Below the pieces are notes generated by a model. It saw nothing but the letters and a program-made list of their open reading frames with translations, made no database searches and was not told where the DNA came from. A program made the position numbers and the translations under genes. A stretch of 64,000 bases of DNA from Paralvinella palmiformis (taxonomy: Eukaryota; Annelida; Polychaeta; Terebellida; Alvinellidae), in NCBI GenBank assembly GCA_025642065.1, contig JAODUP010000026.1:737001-801000 (forward strand), in the 5' to 3' direction. Each line of letters opens with the position of its first letter. Position 1 is the first letter of the stretch. Shown here one piece after another: positions 54,591-64,000 of the stretch.

Positions 54591-55245
54591 TACCTCCATA
54601 AATCTAAATACAACTATACACACATCAATCTAAATATAAAATGTTCCATACTTCCACATATTGATAGATGTATGCGTATACCTAAGCATGTGTCTGGTCT
54701 ACTCATCAGCCTGTGGGAACCAGCTAATTCGCTTTTCGTACGCGACAAATATGTCACGCCCACAGGAAAGCGGCTACATGCAGGCTACGTACAAAAAGCG
54801 GAAGCACGTAAAACACATACCATTTGGTGAATATCGTTACTATTTTAAACATTTTAGAAATGTGCCATATTGTGTTATCAAGAAACCAATTAATAATTTT
54901 ATTTTGTATAAAGTAACCCCCCCCCTCCCCATACGGAGAGGGTCTGTTATTAATTACAGGTAATTTGCTATATTTTCTTTTAAATGACTCACCGTGTGGT
55001 ATTTTGGTATGTACATATTTGTACTAAATTAAAGAATAAATGCTTATTTAAAAATATTATTTTTGAGTACTAAAATATAAATATAGCGACGAATACGGCG
55101 GTCACGAATATGATAGAAGCAGCAGCGACGTGTCAGAGAAACATGTTTTCTGAAATGAAAATCGCTATCAAACTAATGCAACACCTAGATTACGTACAGT
55201 GAGCGGTGGTGTGATGCTATGCTTAAGGATCGGCGTAGGGAAGAT

Positions 55246-55437
55246 GATGATGGTGATGATTGATGTTTTACGGCCACTTTGTGCACAAGGTAGGCTAAAT
55301 GGGCCGAGCGACTTCCAAAGGTAATGAGACGAAGTGAAAGACGAAACAACCTTCAGATATGCCCACGCCGGGATTCGAACACGGGTGGTAGTGATCTGTG
55401 CTCAAGCACGCTACCGCTAGACCACGGAGGCGCCCCC
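55246..55437 (-). mobile_element. SINE family A, full-length reverse copy with 15-bp target duplication
   Basis: Complete head (complement of ctagaccacggaggcgcc), B box gggattcgaacacg, core and GAT-rich tail. A perfect 15-bp duplication cggcgtagggaagat lies at 55231-55245 and 55438-55452, showing a clean and fairly recent insertion. Confidence 0.9.
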
Positions 55438-55499
55438 CGGCGTAGGGAAGATACGAGTAAGTTTGCTGCGTTGTCTGGATGTACCGATAATGATGAAAT

Positions 55500-56040
55500 A
55501 TGTTTTGTAAGCATTGAACCTAAGTCTATTGTTTGTCATCCAGCCCTAGATATCGCTGAGACGGTCACCTAGCTGTGTAAGAGAAAGATATGTGTCTGCT
55601 GTAGATAAATATAAGTATACTTTGGTGTCGTCTACATATATAAATAGTGGTCTAATCTGTGGCTGTGAATAAGAGAGCTTAGTGGTGTGGTATACAGTGT
55701 AAACAGTAGTGGTCCAAGAACAGAGCTTTGTGGAACACCGCAAAACAAAGAAGCTGCCTTTGAAAAAACAGGTTTTTCAGTGATTGAGACCTATTTGTTA
55801 AGAATGAGCGGATACAAGTGAGTGCTGTGCCCGATATGCCAATCAGAGAGGCGATCTAGAAGAACAGAATAATCAGTGATGTCAAAAGCTGCAGATAAAC
55901 CTAATAGTGTTAGTGCTGAGAGCGTTCCTGTGTCCGTGTTTTGTGATAAGTCGTTGTGAACTTTCAGTAGAGCGTTTCTGTGTGAAACTGTTTGTAAGCA
56001 GACATTAGACAAGTAATTACAGTTCAAATGACTGGATACG
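55500..56040 (-). mobile_element. Second LINE reverse-transcriptase fragment
   Basis: Minus strand: SHRNALLKVHNDL, then SALTLLGLSAAFDITDYSVL, LLDRLSDW, and after a broken stretch FIYVDDTKVYLYLSTADTYL (catalytic VDD in place of ADD). A different LINE lineage from the 53-kb copy; gaps and stops throughout. Confidence 0.7.
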
Positions 56041-56834
56041 ACATTTTCTAATACTTTAGATATGAAAGGTAGATTAAAAATGGAGCCTAGTGATAAGTTT
56101 ATTATCTTAATAATTGTAACGATTATTGTGTGAAGACAAGATTTCAGCAGAAGCGTAGGGCTAGGATCATGTTCATAGGACTTATTAGGGGATGATAAAT
56201 CAGTTTAGCAACTTCATTAAGTGAGGCTCATATTTCGAAAGTTCAAAAGGTTCAAGCAAAACAACAGGTTCACCATGATATACACCGTAGAAAGAAAACT
56301 CTCTTTAGTGAGAAGTTATTTGTAGAAAACTTTGGTAGAGATTCTCGCTGGATTCCAGGGACCGTTCTAAGTCAAACCAGTACTGTATACGTCATAAAAC
56401 ACTTGATGGTCAAATCATTCGTAGACACCTTTCACTATTTGAAACACCGTTACACAAATTAAACTTTTAACGCTGGTGTTATTTTCAATTATATGGCTAT
56501 CACACAACAAAAACAGCTGTAGAAAGTCGAGTCATTGTCCATAACTCTGTGCAACACAGTCAATCCATTGCTCTCAACCCTGTGAAACAGGCCAATCCAG
56601 AACCTGTCAACCCACCTCTTCCTGTTCGCAGATTTACTAAACATTCAAAACTACAAGACAGACTGAATCTCTAAGTGGAGCGATAGTTCAGTGTTATTGA
56701 AGATATGCTAGTGTTATTTTAATGTTAAAATACTCTGTACTCTTCCAGTTGAATATTCGTTTTAGTTTACTAAGATCACAATAGAAACTAAACTTTTCAT
56801 GTGGAATTAAGCTAACATAAACCCAGAAGCAGAC
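56041..56834. other. No gene seen
   Basis: Probably decayed LINE-adjacent sequence; nothing recognisable. Confidence 0.4.
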
Positions 56835-57165
56835 ATGGGGTCAATTCCATTTTGTCAATTCCAATTCCACATCAAATTTATCAATTCCCATTCCAAATGT
56901 ATCATTTCCGATTCCGTTTTTTACCGACTCATTTTTTACCTACTACTTTTATCATGAGTAGATTATATTCCAAGTAGGGTTGTCATGGAAGAAATATTTC
57001 TGAATTAAAAATTAAATGGTAAATTAATTTGTGGATTCAATTTTTTTTAGGAAACTCCAATTCCAATTGAATATTTAGCAATTCCAATTCCATTTTTTTA
57101 AATCAATTCTAATTCCGGAATTGACCATCAATTCCAATTCCGGAATTGAATTGACCACATAGAAG
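56835..57165 (+). repeat. R1 repeat, plus copy
   Basis: ggggtcaattccattttgtc, ttttttacctactactttta, gggttgtcatggaagaaata, aaatggtaaattaatttgtg, caattccggaattgaattga: all the family blocks in order. Confidence 0.75.
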
Positions 57166-57424
57166 AAAAGGAATGTAATGTATATATTATTAATACCAAT
57201 AGCAATATAGAAGGGATTATCGTTTATATAAAATTATACCGGAAGTGTTGATATATTAAGGCGGTAAGTGATTTCTGGGATACAATATGTCCAAGCAAGA
57301 CGACAAGTAAATGTTGATTGAACGCGATGGCTATGTGTTTGAGTAACGCTTAGCGCCTATAATGGCAGCATGCGTTGTATGCTCCCTTGGAAGTTCAGAT
57401 TGGTGCTGGGTGGAAACAGGTCAG

Positions 57425-57515
57425 GGATAATAATATTGTACAGCGCCTTAGAGCAGCTTCTAGCTGAATAGGGCGCTATGTAAATGTCACATGTTATATA
57501 TTATTATTATATTCT
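57425..57515 (+). mobile_element. LINE 3' end fragment with ATT tail
   Basis: gtacagcgccttagagcagc, gctgaatagggcgctatgta, aatgtcaca, then ttattattat. This 'agcgcct..agg(g)cgctatgtaaatg' block with an ATT tail is a common invertebrate L2/CR1-type 3' end. The cgcc/ggcg pairing suggests a small stem-loop. Confidence 0.55.
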
Positions 57516-58055
57516 CGGTTTTAATAAAACCCGCGGTCATCTACGAAAAGAGTTTGCTGTATTAGAACATCACACAACTTGAAAAGCAATAAGAAAACAA
57601 CTCGAAAAGTAAACAGCTAGAACAGTTCTAGCTGTTCCTTTTCTTAGTTCAGAACAATTCGAAGAGACAATATAAGAAAACTGGCGACATCACCAAGATG
57701 TAAATATATTTTAATATTACGATATAAACACTGGCGAAAAGTAGGAAACCGTTTGGTAGAAGTAGGGACGACTAAGTACTGTTTTTTATGTTAACTGAAA
57801 ACTGTTATTAAACTGGAGCAAATTAATTTTGCAATGCCAAAATAGCAACAACAACAACAGCCCGCGAAAACTAGGAGTGGCCAATCTACTTTATTATCGA
57901 TATAATATATAATATATTTATGGTTCAGTTGTGTTATTTAGCCTCGACGCTGATCACATCTGGGACATATATGGAGTTTGCTACGGAAAACAAATTCGAC
58001 CAACACAGGCATGAGCCACATCCCAACCCACAACCTAGAGATTTGGAGTGCAGTG

Positions 58056-58096
<41 letters not shown>

Positions 58097-58495
58097 CACT
58101 GCACATTCGGAGCGTCCTAATATAGCTATGCATGTGATGAACTATTTATTTCGAATATTATTCAGTCAACTCTAAGATTGTATAGAAGGATTTGTTATCG
58201 TAATAGGACTTAGGAGTTAATTATCAAACAAAACATCACTCCATATCTCTACAAAACTTCATAAACCTATTTCTATCCTGTCTTGATAACACCATTAGAG
58301 ACCAGGGTTGTTAAAAAGAAATCACGATTTAAAAATAATAAAAAATAGGATTTTTTTTAAATAAATGTTTTCCATTAAAAAACAATAGTCAAACATTTCC
58401 TAACACAGAAAACTACTGAAATTTTATTTTATTGATCTCTTAAACTTGAAAATCATGCATATTATGTTCACATATATATTATAGATCTAATTAAG
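57516..58495. other. No gene seen
   Basis: AT-rich with an (AT)n run at 58060-58092. Confidence 0.45.
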
Positions 58496-58693
58496 CTAGT
58501 CCAAAAAGGAATCAGTTCGTTGGTTTAACAGTTTGTATATAAAGACAAATTTTCCTGCGTTGTCTGTTCTGAGTCTGTTCCTTAGTTTGGGGTGTTCTAG
58601 ACGAAATGTAGAAAAAATGCGTTCCACACCAGCACTAACTATAGGTGACACAGGGCCAAACACCTGGCGACAAAGTGTTAACTCTAAATGCAT
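58496..58693 (-). pseudogene. hAT transposase C-terminal (dimerisation) fragment
   Basis: Minus strand reads SPIVSAGVERIFSTF, then HPKLRNRLRTDNAGKFVFIY, the hAT C-terminal dimerisation pattern ('s.asveRiFS......rnrl....a..l'). Confidence 0.7.
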
Positions 58694-59215
58694 AGAAAAG
58701 ATGTGACCTCACATGTCAGATCATCCCTAATTCATCCAATTTATCACTTGAAAGCAGAGTGGCTTCGCTTGACACCTTCTATTATCTAACTGATCTCCCA
58801 AAATCATCCCAACCATATAAGAGTTAGGGGAATTGAAACTGATCAGTATATGACTTGTTGAAACTACAAGGTTGTTTTGAAATCTAATTGCAATTCAATT
58901 ATAAATATATGTACAAATAATTATCCAGCATAAGTAACAATCGACTTTTTTAAACAATTCATTTTGTGTACTACAAGTTAATTGATAAATCACATGTTTA
59001 CAAATTAATAATTAATAAAAATAAATGCAATAATCATAAAAATCAAATGAAATATAATAAAAAAATTAAAAATCGAAATGCATGATTTAAATTATTTTTC
59101 GTGATTTAAATCATGATTTAAATTAATTAAATTATTTAAATCAAACAACTTTAGCTATTATAATATATAGAGACAAAGTAGTATACGTACAGGGTATGAC
59201 ACTAAAATATGTAGG

Positions 59216-59670
59216 ACTAGCCACTGTGGCTAGCGGATTTTGTGAAGTACTAGCCAGGCATTTTTTCACTGGTCCTGCTTTTGGGCGTACGTAAGCGAAG
59301 CGAATGCCGAGCGCCTACTATAGGGTCCGGGGACATGTCCTCCGGATTTTGTTTCTTGAAATTTTGCTCCCAGAGAAGCCACATGGGAGCATTTCAGAGT
59401 TTATTATACCATATTCTTTTAACTATCAACATGTTGTGTAAGTAATGAGGGATCAGTAAAACGAATATTCCATAGCGCGGCATTCGTCTCAAAATGGCGT
59501 CCAGGTAAACAAGTTGGCAAATTTTATCGAGAAAAAGTGGCAAAATAGCCGAATTAAATTAAATTAAGGGATGAGATTTTCCTGACGACAGTATTATATT
59601 CTATGCTCATCAATGGTACAAAATATTAGCACTCGCCAGTGTGGCCAGTGCGGATCCGTTGATACTCGCC
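59216..59670 (+). repeat. Possible non-coding element framed by diverged direct repeats
   Basis: actagccactgtggctagcg (59216 on) and actcgccagtgtggccagtg (59631 on) are diverged copies of a 40-bp motif about 415 bp apart. The interval includes gcgaagcgaatgccgagcgc and ggtccggggacatgtcctcc, a CpG-rich style I associate with dispersed repeats of marine invertebrates. No gene seen. Confidence 0.4.
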
Positions 59671-59734
59671 GGGAGAAAGATGCGCTCGGCACGGCGAGTG
59701 ATCAATTTCTAATCTTGTATAAGTACTTGCTTGT

Positions 59735-59790
59735 AGTTCGGAGAGTGTCTCCAGGCTGTCGCTTGTTTGGCCCAGCCTCATAACTGTAAG
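59735..59790 (-). mobile_element. SINE family B tail fragment
   Basis: gtctccaggctgtcgcttgt and cccagcctc match the 3' end of family B in reverse orientation; the rest is missing. It lies directly before an AT/CT microsatellite. Confidence 0.5.
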
Positions 59791-59793
59791 TAC

Positions 59794-59817
59794 GTATATA
59801 TATATATATATATATAT

Positions 59818-59862
<45 letters not shown>
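59794..59862 (+). repeat. AT-CT-AT compound microsatellite
   Basis: (AT)n, then (CT)n, then (AT)n, directly after the SINE B tail fragment. Confidence 0.85.
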
Positions 59863-59867
<5 letters not shown>

Positions 59868-60590
59868 GATACCGGATACACTAGTAAAATTGGGAAATGC
59901 ATGGTTACCTCAACTTGTACAGAATATTATATTTGTACACAAGATAACATCAATATTATGGTTAAAATATAATTTTAAAGAAGTGCCAGCTAGTGGTTAT
60001 AATTGTCAAATTAATACATAAAAATAACAAATATAAGCTGATTAATTCTGTATATTAAATATAGAACGTGTATTACATAGGCTTGCATTATTTACTTGTG
60101 TATCCCCCCCCCACACACACATACACACAAACACGTCCATGTCATCTATACGAGAGTTATACTTTCAGAACTCTAATTATGAGAAAGTTAAATATCCATA
60201 ATTAAGTATTTCCTTTCCTTTTAAAATAGGTTTTAGCCCCCGTCGGGTTTTTTTTTCATAGATTATCAGAAAAACAACATTTCGACCAGATATCATCATC
60301 CTACTTCTGGACAACGTCACATAACGGTTATAACATAACCAGTTATAAATATTATAAAAAATAAATAACTTGTCAACATTTTTCTTTACTGCCGGACTCG
60401 TAAATTCCTACTGTCATGTTTCCTATTTACATATCATGGTCGCAATTAATTAACAACGTCATTATTTTTAAAATACATATTAATACCAATTATTGATATG
60501 GTTTTATGAACTGGACGGTTCATTTTCTAATTCTTTATTTCACTGATACGCAGATATTTAATACAAGATGCTCTTGCCAATGCGCCCGCA
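59863..60590. other. No gene seen upstream of GSPT1
   Basis: AT-rich spacer between the compound microsatellite and the GSPT1 promoter; a short CA run near 60110-60135. Confidence 0.45.
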
Positions 60591-60705
60591 ACTTCCGGTT
60601 TAAAATCGTGACGTCGGACTTTAGATCACACGAGGTTTCGTGAGTGGACCGTCTGGAATTTGTGAAACTAAATTGTGATCAGTTCAAAATATTTTATTTT
60701 GTCAA
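60591..60705 (+). promoter_or_regulatory. GSPT1: GSPT1 promoter / 5' UTR region
   Basis: acttccgg (ETS-type site) at 60591-60598 and tgacgtcg (CRE-like) at 60609-60616 lie 90-115 nt before the ATG. There is no TATA box and the region is richer in CpG than its surroundings, a usual layout for a housekeeping gene. The start site itself is inferred. Confidence 0.5.
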
Positions 60706-63700
60706 ATGGATCACAATAATACGCCAGATACTTGGGATACGAACTGTGACGCCAATTCAGCAGGCACGGAGCACGTGGGGGATGTTACCAATTCGTTCTC
60801 GGCGTTGAATGTGAATGCCACGCCATTCATTCCTGGGCAAAACGTATTTGCCAAAGAGTTCGTGCCTTCGTTCAAGAAAGATCCATCTGGTACAAAATGC
60901 GCATTACTTTTCTTTATTGGGCTTTTCTTCATGAACACATAGTCTGTAGTAACTGTCAGATGTCATTTAATTGATGCAGTGAAACTAAGTTCCCATTTTT
61001 TCTTAGTCACCTCGCGCGTTGTTAACACGTTTTAATGTTACCACTGGCAGTTTGAGTGTTTCATTATTTACTGCACGTGTGAAATACCAGCTTATCAAGT
61101 AAACTTCAGCTAACAAGTGAATTATTGTTAGGAAATTTGCTTTAAAAGATGTGTGAAATTGGTACCTGGTATTGCAAGTATTTACACATAATCTAACTTT
61201 TTACTCGCCCCCTAACTACACACCCACTTATGATTTAGAGGTTGTGCACAGGCTGTGAGTGTAAATAATGTGCAGCCCGGGCTTGGTAAATATTTATTGT
61301 TTATGGACCAATTTTAGGGTTTTGTAGCTGCTAAGTATACATCCTTGATTTTGTCATTATTATCTTTATCCACATATGATTCTGCTGATTGTTATTTAAA
61401 CTATTTTGGTTTTGTGCAATTAGAAGCCACAGTGGAGAGTAATGCAGCAGCTGGTGAACCAGCAGATGTAGAACAGTCAGATTTGTCCACACCAGGTAAG
61501 TGGTAGAGAATGTTTAGTTCTAACATAGTCGTTTAATAATCATTGATTGCTTGCAGTATTTATTACTGGTCATCAGTAATAAATACTGCATAAATTTTAA
61601 TGCAATGAGGTTTACTTCCATTCGTACCAGTGAATTAGCCATATTGGATAGATCTAATACCAGATGTCCTCTGCTTAACACCAACATTTTCCCTTTGGCG
61701 TTATTTTCTTGTTCCGTGTCATAAATATCACGGCATTGATTTGCGGGTTTATCAACTAGCAAGATAAATAATATTTTATCAGTAGATGGAGTGATGTTGC
61801 CAACATTTTGTGGTATAGCTAGGAAGCAGGATTGTAGTCCGATTTTAATTTGAGTACTGTACCGATATAAAAATGGTGTTGGTGATTTAACAACAGGCCC
61901 CTTGCCAATTATGGAGTCTTAATTGCCAGGTTGAACTTAATGTTACTTACAGTCAGTAGAAATATCATGATCTCTGGCATGGTCCAAAGAATAACCGTGT
62001 AACAGGTATGGACTAGGTCAGATGCACTTTTCATCTTTCGCTTCACTTCGTTACATTTAGGTTCACTCAGCCAGTTTAGTTTATCTTGTGCACGCTATTT
62101 GCAACAAAACAGCAAGTTTTAACCAGTCCGAGTTATAATATGTATTTCTCTTGGTTTGTTTGTGGTGCAGGAAAAGACCACTTAGAATTATTGTGAGACC
62201 AGTTTAATTCACAGAAAGTTAAGTTTTGAATATTATTTTATGTAATTGTTAAAAAAGTCAAAATGTATGTATTTTAAATGGAAAGAAACTGTGGTAACGG
62301 CCAGAAACCAAAAACATTTAACTAAAACTCAAGACATGGAATCTGATATACATAATTAAGTTCTGTGCATGGAGTGACAATATCTTCAGACCTTCCATAG
62401 ATCCTTTCAGTTTGTTTAAGTGCTGCTAGTATGACATGTACTTAGAAGTCATTAAAACATTGCTGCATCAAGTGAAAATTAGACCAATAATTATGACAAA
62501 AAATAATCAAAGGCTCCACTGAGAAGTCTATGTCAAAGCTTTGTATTTGACATAATCTAGAATCATCAGATATAGAGGTTCCTGTTCTATTACTAGATTA
62601 GGTTTGAAATATTGTGAAACTGAATGGTGTCTTGTTAAACATACGCGATAGCTGTAAATTAACAAACAGAATCAAACTTATTAAGTGGGTGGAGTCACAC
62701 AATAAATGAGGGTTGTGAGAAGTTGCTGGTCTCAGCTGCCAAGTTTATAATGATGATTGTGATCGTGTGTGTAGTGAGGGTGAAAATTCGTTTTCCTGGA
62801 AGTTTAGCCAGACACTAGATGAGGAATGATTTATTTTAGTGAATAGCAAGTTACATCTGAAAAAGAATGTGGGTTTGTGCCATCCATTTGGGGAAGGTGT
62901 TTTTACACTCACAGAAACTTTGCCTCTGCATCCTGTAAATATGAGTATTTGGTCGTTGGAACCAACTTTAATTATCCATCATGAGCTAGAAATAGTAGAT
63001 TGTCTGATGTGTGGGAGGAACTTTTGTAGTGTAATACAGGACAGTTTGCAATGTAAACCATAAGATTTGGATGTCAGTCCCTGGTTTCTCCTTTGCCCAT
63101 GTTGAACAAAAATTCAATTCTAGTTCAGGGCTGGAAGTAAATTCTGTCAAAAATTAGATAACTAGATGGAAATAATTGGTATAGTTTGTATGATAATGCT
63201 GTTTGATGCAGAAGCTGCATGTAGATATTCCAATGTCCTTCTAGCCACACTAGTCGATCTCTAAAGAACACGTGTTGTTTATGATTTGTGTGTTCTCTTC
63301 TCAATGGTTAATACAGGAAGTGTTTGCCTCCGATGTTCACCTGTCGTTGTATTATTATTGTTTGTAGTTCACACACAGAAAGTGTTCGTTTGTTTTTCCT
63401 TTCAGCTTCTTCTGAAGTAGTTAAAAAAATGGAAGAAGATGATGCTCCTGGTGAGTACTGTTCCTGATACTGGTCATTGTTGTGTTGTCTGTGAGAAGTA
63501 AGTAGTTAGGTTTATTAAGTGGAGTTTTGTTGTTTTGATGTTAGATGAATGGGATGAAAAGGTTGAAGACAGTAGCAGCACGCCTGACGATGGAGGGGGT
63601 GGGGCAGAAGCGACACCCATGGAACAAGAAGAGGTTACTGAGGAGAAGGAAGAAACTGAAGCTGTGATTGAAGAAACACTTAAAGAGAAGTGCATCAAAG

Positions 63701-63952
63701 ACAAGAGAAAAGATCATCTGAATATACTCTTCATTGGACATGTTGGTTCGTGATTTACTGCATCCCGTTATGGGTTTATCTCCCGCCATAATTGCAAATG
63801 CTGGTGTGGTGAATGGTGAAAAAGTGGTTAATTATAGGTATTTATCTTAATTGAAGCTATAAAATGTTCAAATCTTCTTCAGAATAATACTTTAATTTTA
63901 TAATTGTTATACTTGCAGATGCTGGCAAATCAACTATTGGTGGTCATATAAT
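60706..63952 (+). CDS. GSPT1: Eukaryotic release factor 3 (GSPT1/eRF3a), 5' exons, runs off the window
   Basis: Exons 60706-60889, 61424-61495, 63406-63450, 63545-63745 and 63919-63952 join in phase 1 throughout; the last ends in phase 2 at gtaagt. Residues begin MDHNNTPDTWDTNCDAN. The stretch FSALNVNATPFIPGQ running into NVFAKEFVPSF is the overlapping double PAM2 motif that binds poly(A)-binding protein. An acidic linker follows (DEWDEKVEDSSSTPDDGG, MEQEEVTEEKEETEAV), then the G domain start DHLNILFIGHV and DAGKSTIGGHIM. The P-loop GHVDAGKS is split by the 63746-63918 intron. eRF3 is the GTPase partner of eRF1 in translation termination. The remaining GTPase and beta-barrel domains lie beyond 64000. 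Confidence 0.93.
61552..61590 (+). other. Perfect 17-bp hairpin in GSPT1 intron 2
   Basis: tgcagtatttattactg (61552-61568) and its exact reverse complement (61574-61590) around the loop gtcat. Confidence 0.85.
62020..62108 (+). mobile_element. SINE family A, degraded fragment in GSPT1 intron 2
   Basis: atgcacttttcatctttcgc, cttcacttcgttac, then ggttcactcagccagtttag and cttgtgcac: a worn core of family A without the tRNA head. Confidence 0.5.
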
Positions 63953-64000
63953 GTAAGTAACCATAAGCAATTTGGGCTGTTTTCAGAACCTGTGGTTCTT

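Overview
The window looks like nuclear DNA of a marine invertebrate, most likely a mollusc (inference). The signs are intron-rich genes with GT-AG junctions, abundant AT/GT/GA microsatellites, two tRNA-headed SINE families, and fragments of hAT, pogo, piggyBac-type, Ty3/Gypsy and LINE elements. One SINE family carries the 'cacaaaagtggccgtaaaaca' core that I associate with mollusc genomes from memory. Three protein-coding genes can be supported by exon reconstruction.

(1) Plus strand, 10.7-35.0 kb: a PARP14-like gene. Its 24 reconstructed coding exons join in frame for 2,181 residues. The order is a disordered N-terminus, seven RRM-like units, a long KH-like repeat exon, three macrodomains, two more KH-like exons, a WWE domain and an ADP-ribosyltransferase domain. 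The RRM units sit on symmetric phase 1-1 exons. The gene would both write (ART domain) and bind or erase (macrodomain 1) ADP-ribose.

(2) Minus strand, 49.25-47.96 kb: a compact three-exon gene for a 166-residue secreted protein. It has a signal peptide, a poly-serine linker and a His/His/Cys pattern resembling LRAT or NlpC/P60 enzymes.

(3) Plus strand, 60.7 kb to the right edge: the 5' part of GSPT1/eRF3a. It has overlapping PAM2 motifs, an acidic linker and the P-loop GHVDAGKS, and it continues beyond the window.

Layout: 1-10 kb is transposon debris (ZMYM1-like hAT, ZNF862-like hAT, a Gypsy integrase scrap, SINEs). 10.7-35.4 kb is the PARP14-like gene, whose introns hold a pogo-like element, a TTAA-flanked MITE, copies of an 'AATTCC' repeat, SINEs and an intronic hairpin. 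35.4-47.6 kb is intergenic, with an intact 366-bp SINE, hAT scraps and a sharply bounded 317-bp element present twice at about 99% identity. 47.9-49.3 kb is the secreted-protein gene. 49.3-60.6 kb holds microsatellites, a large GTNA tetranucleotide array, two LINE reverse-transcriptase remnants and a hAT C-terminus. 60.6-64 kb is the GSPT1 promoter and first exons. The genes show no sign of acting as one system. The PARP14-like gene is the most distinctive, because of its RRM exon array.
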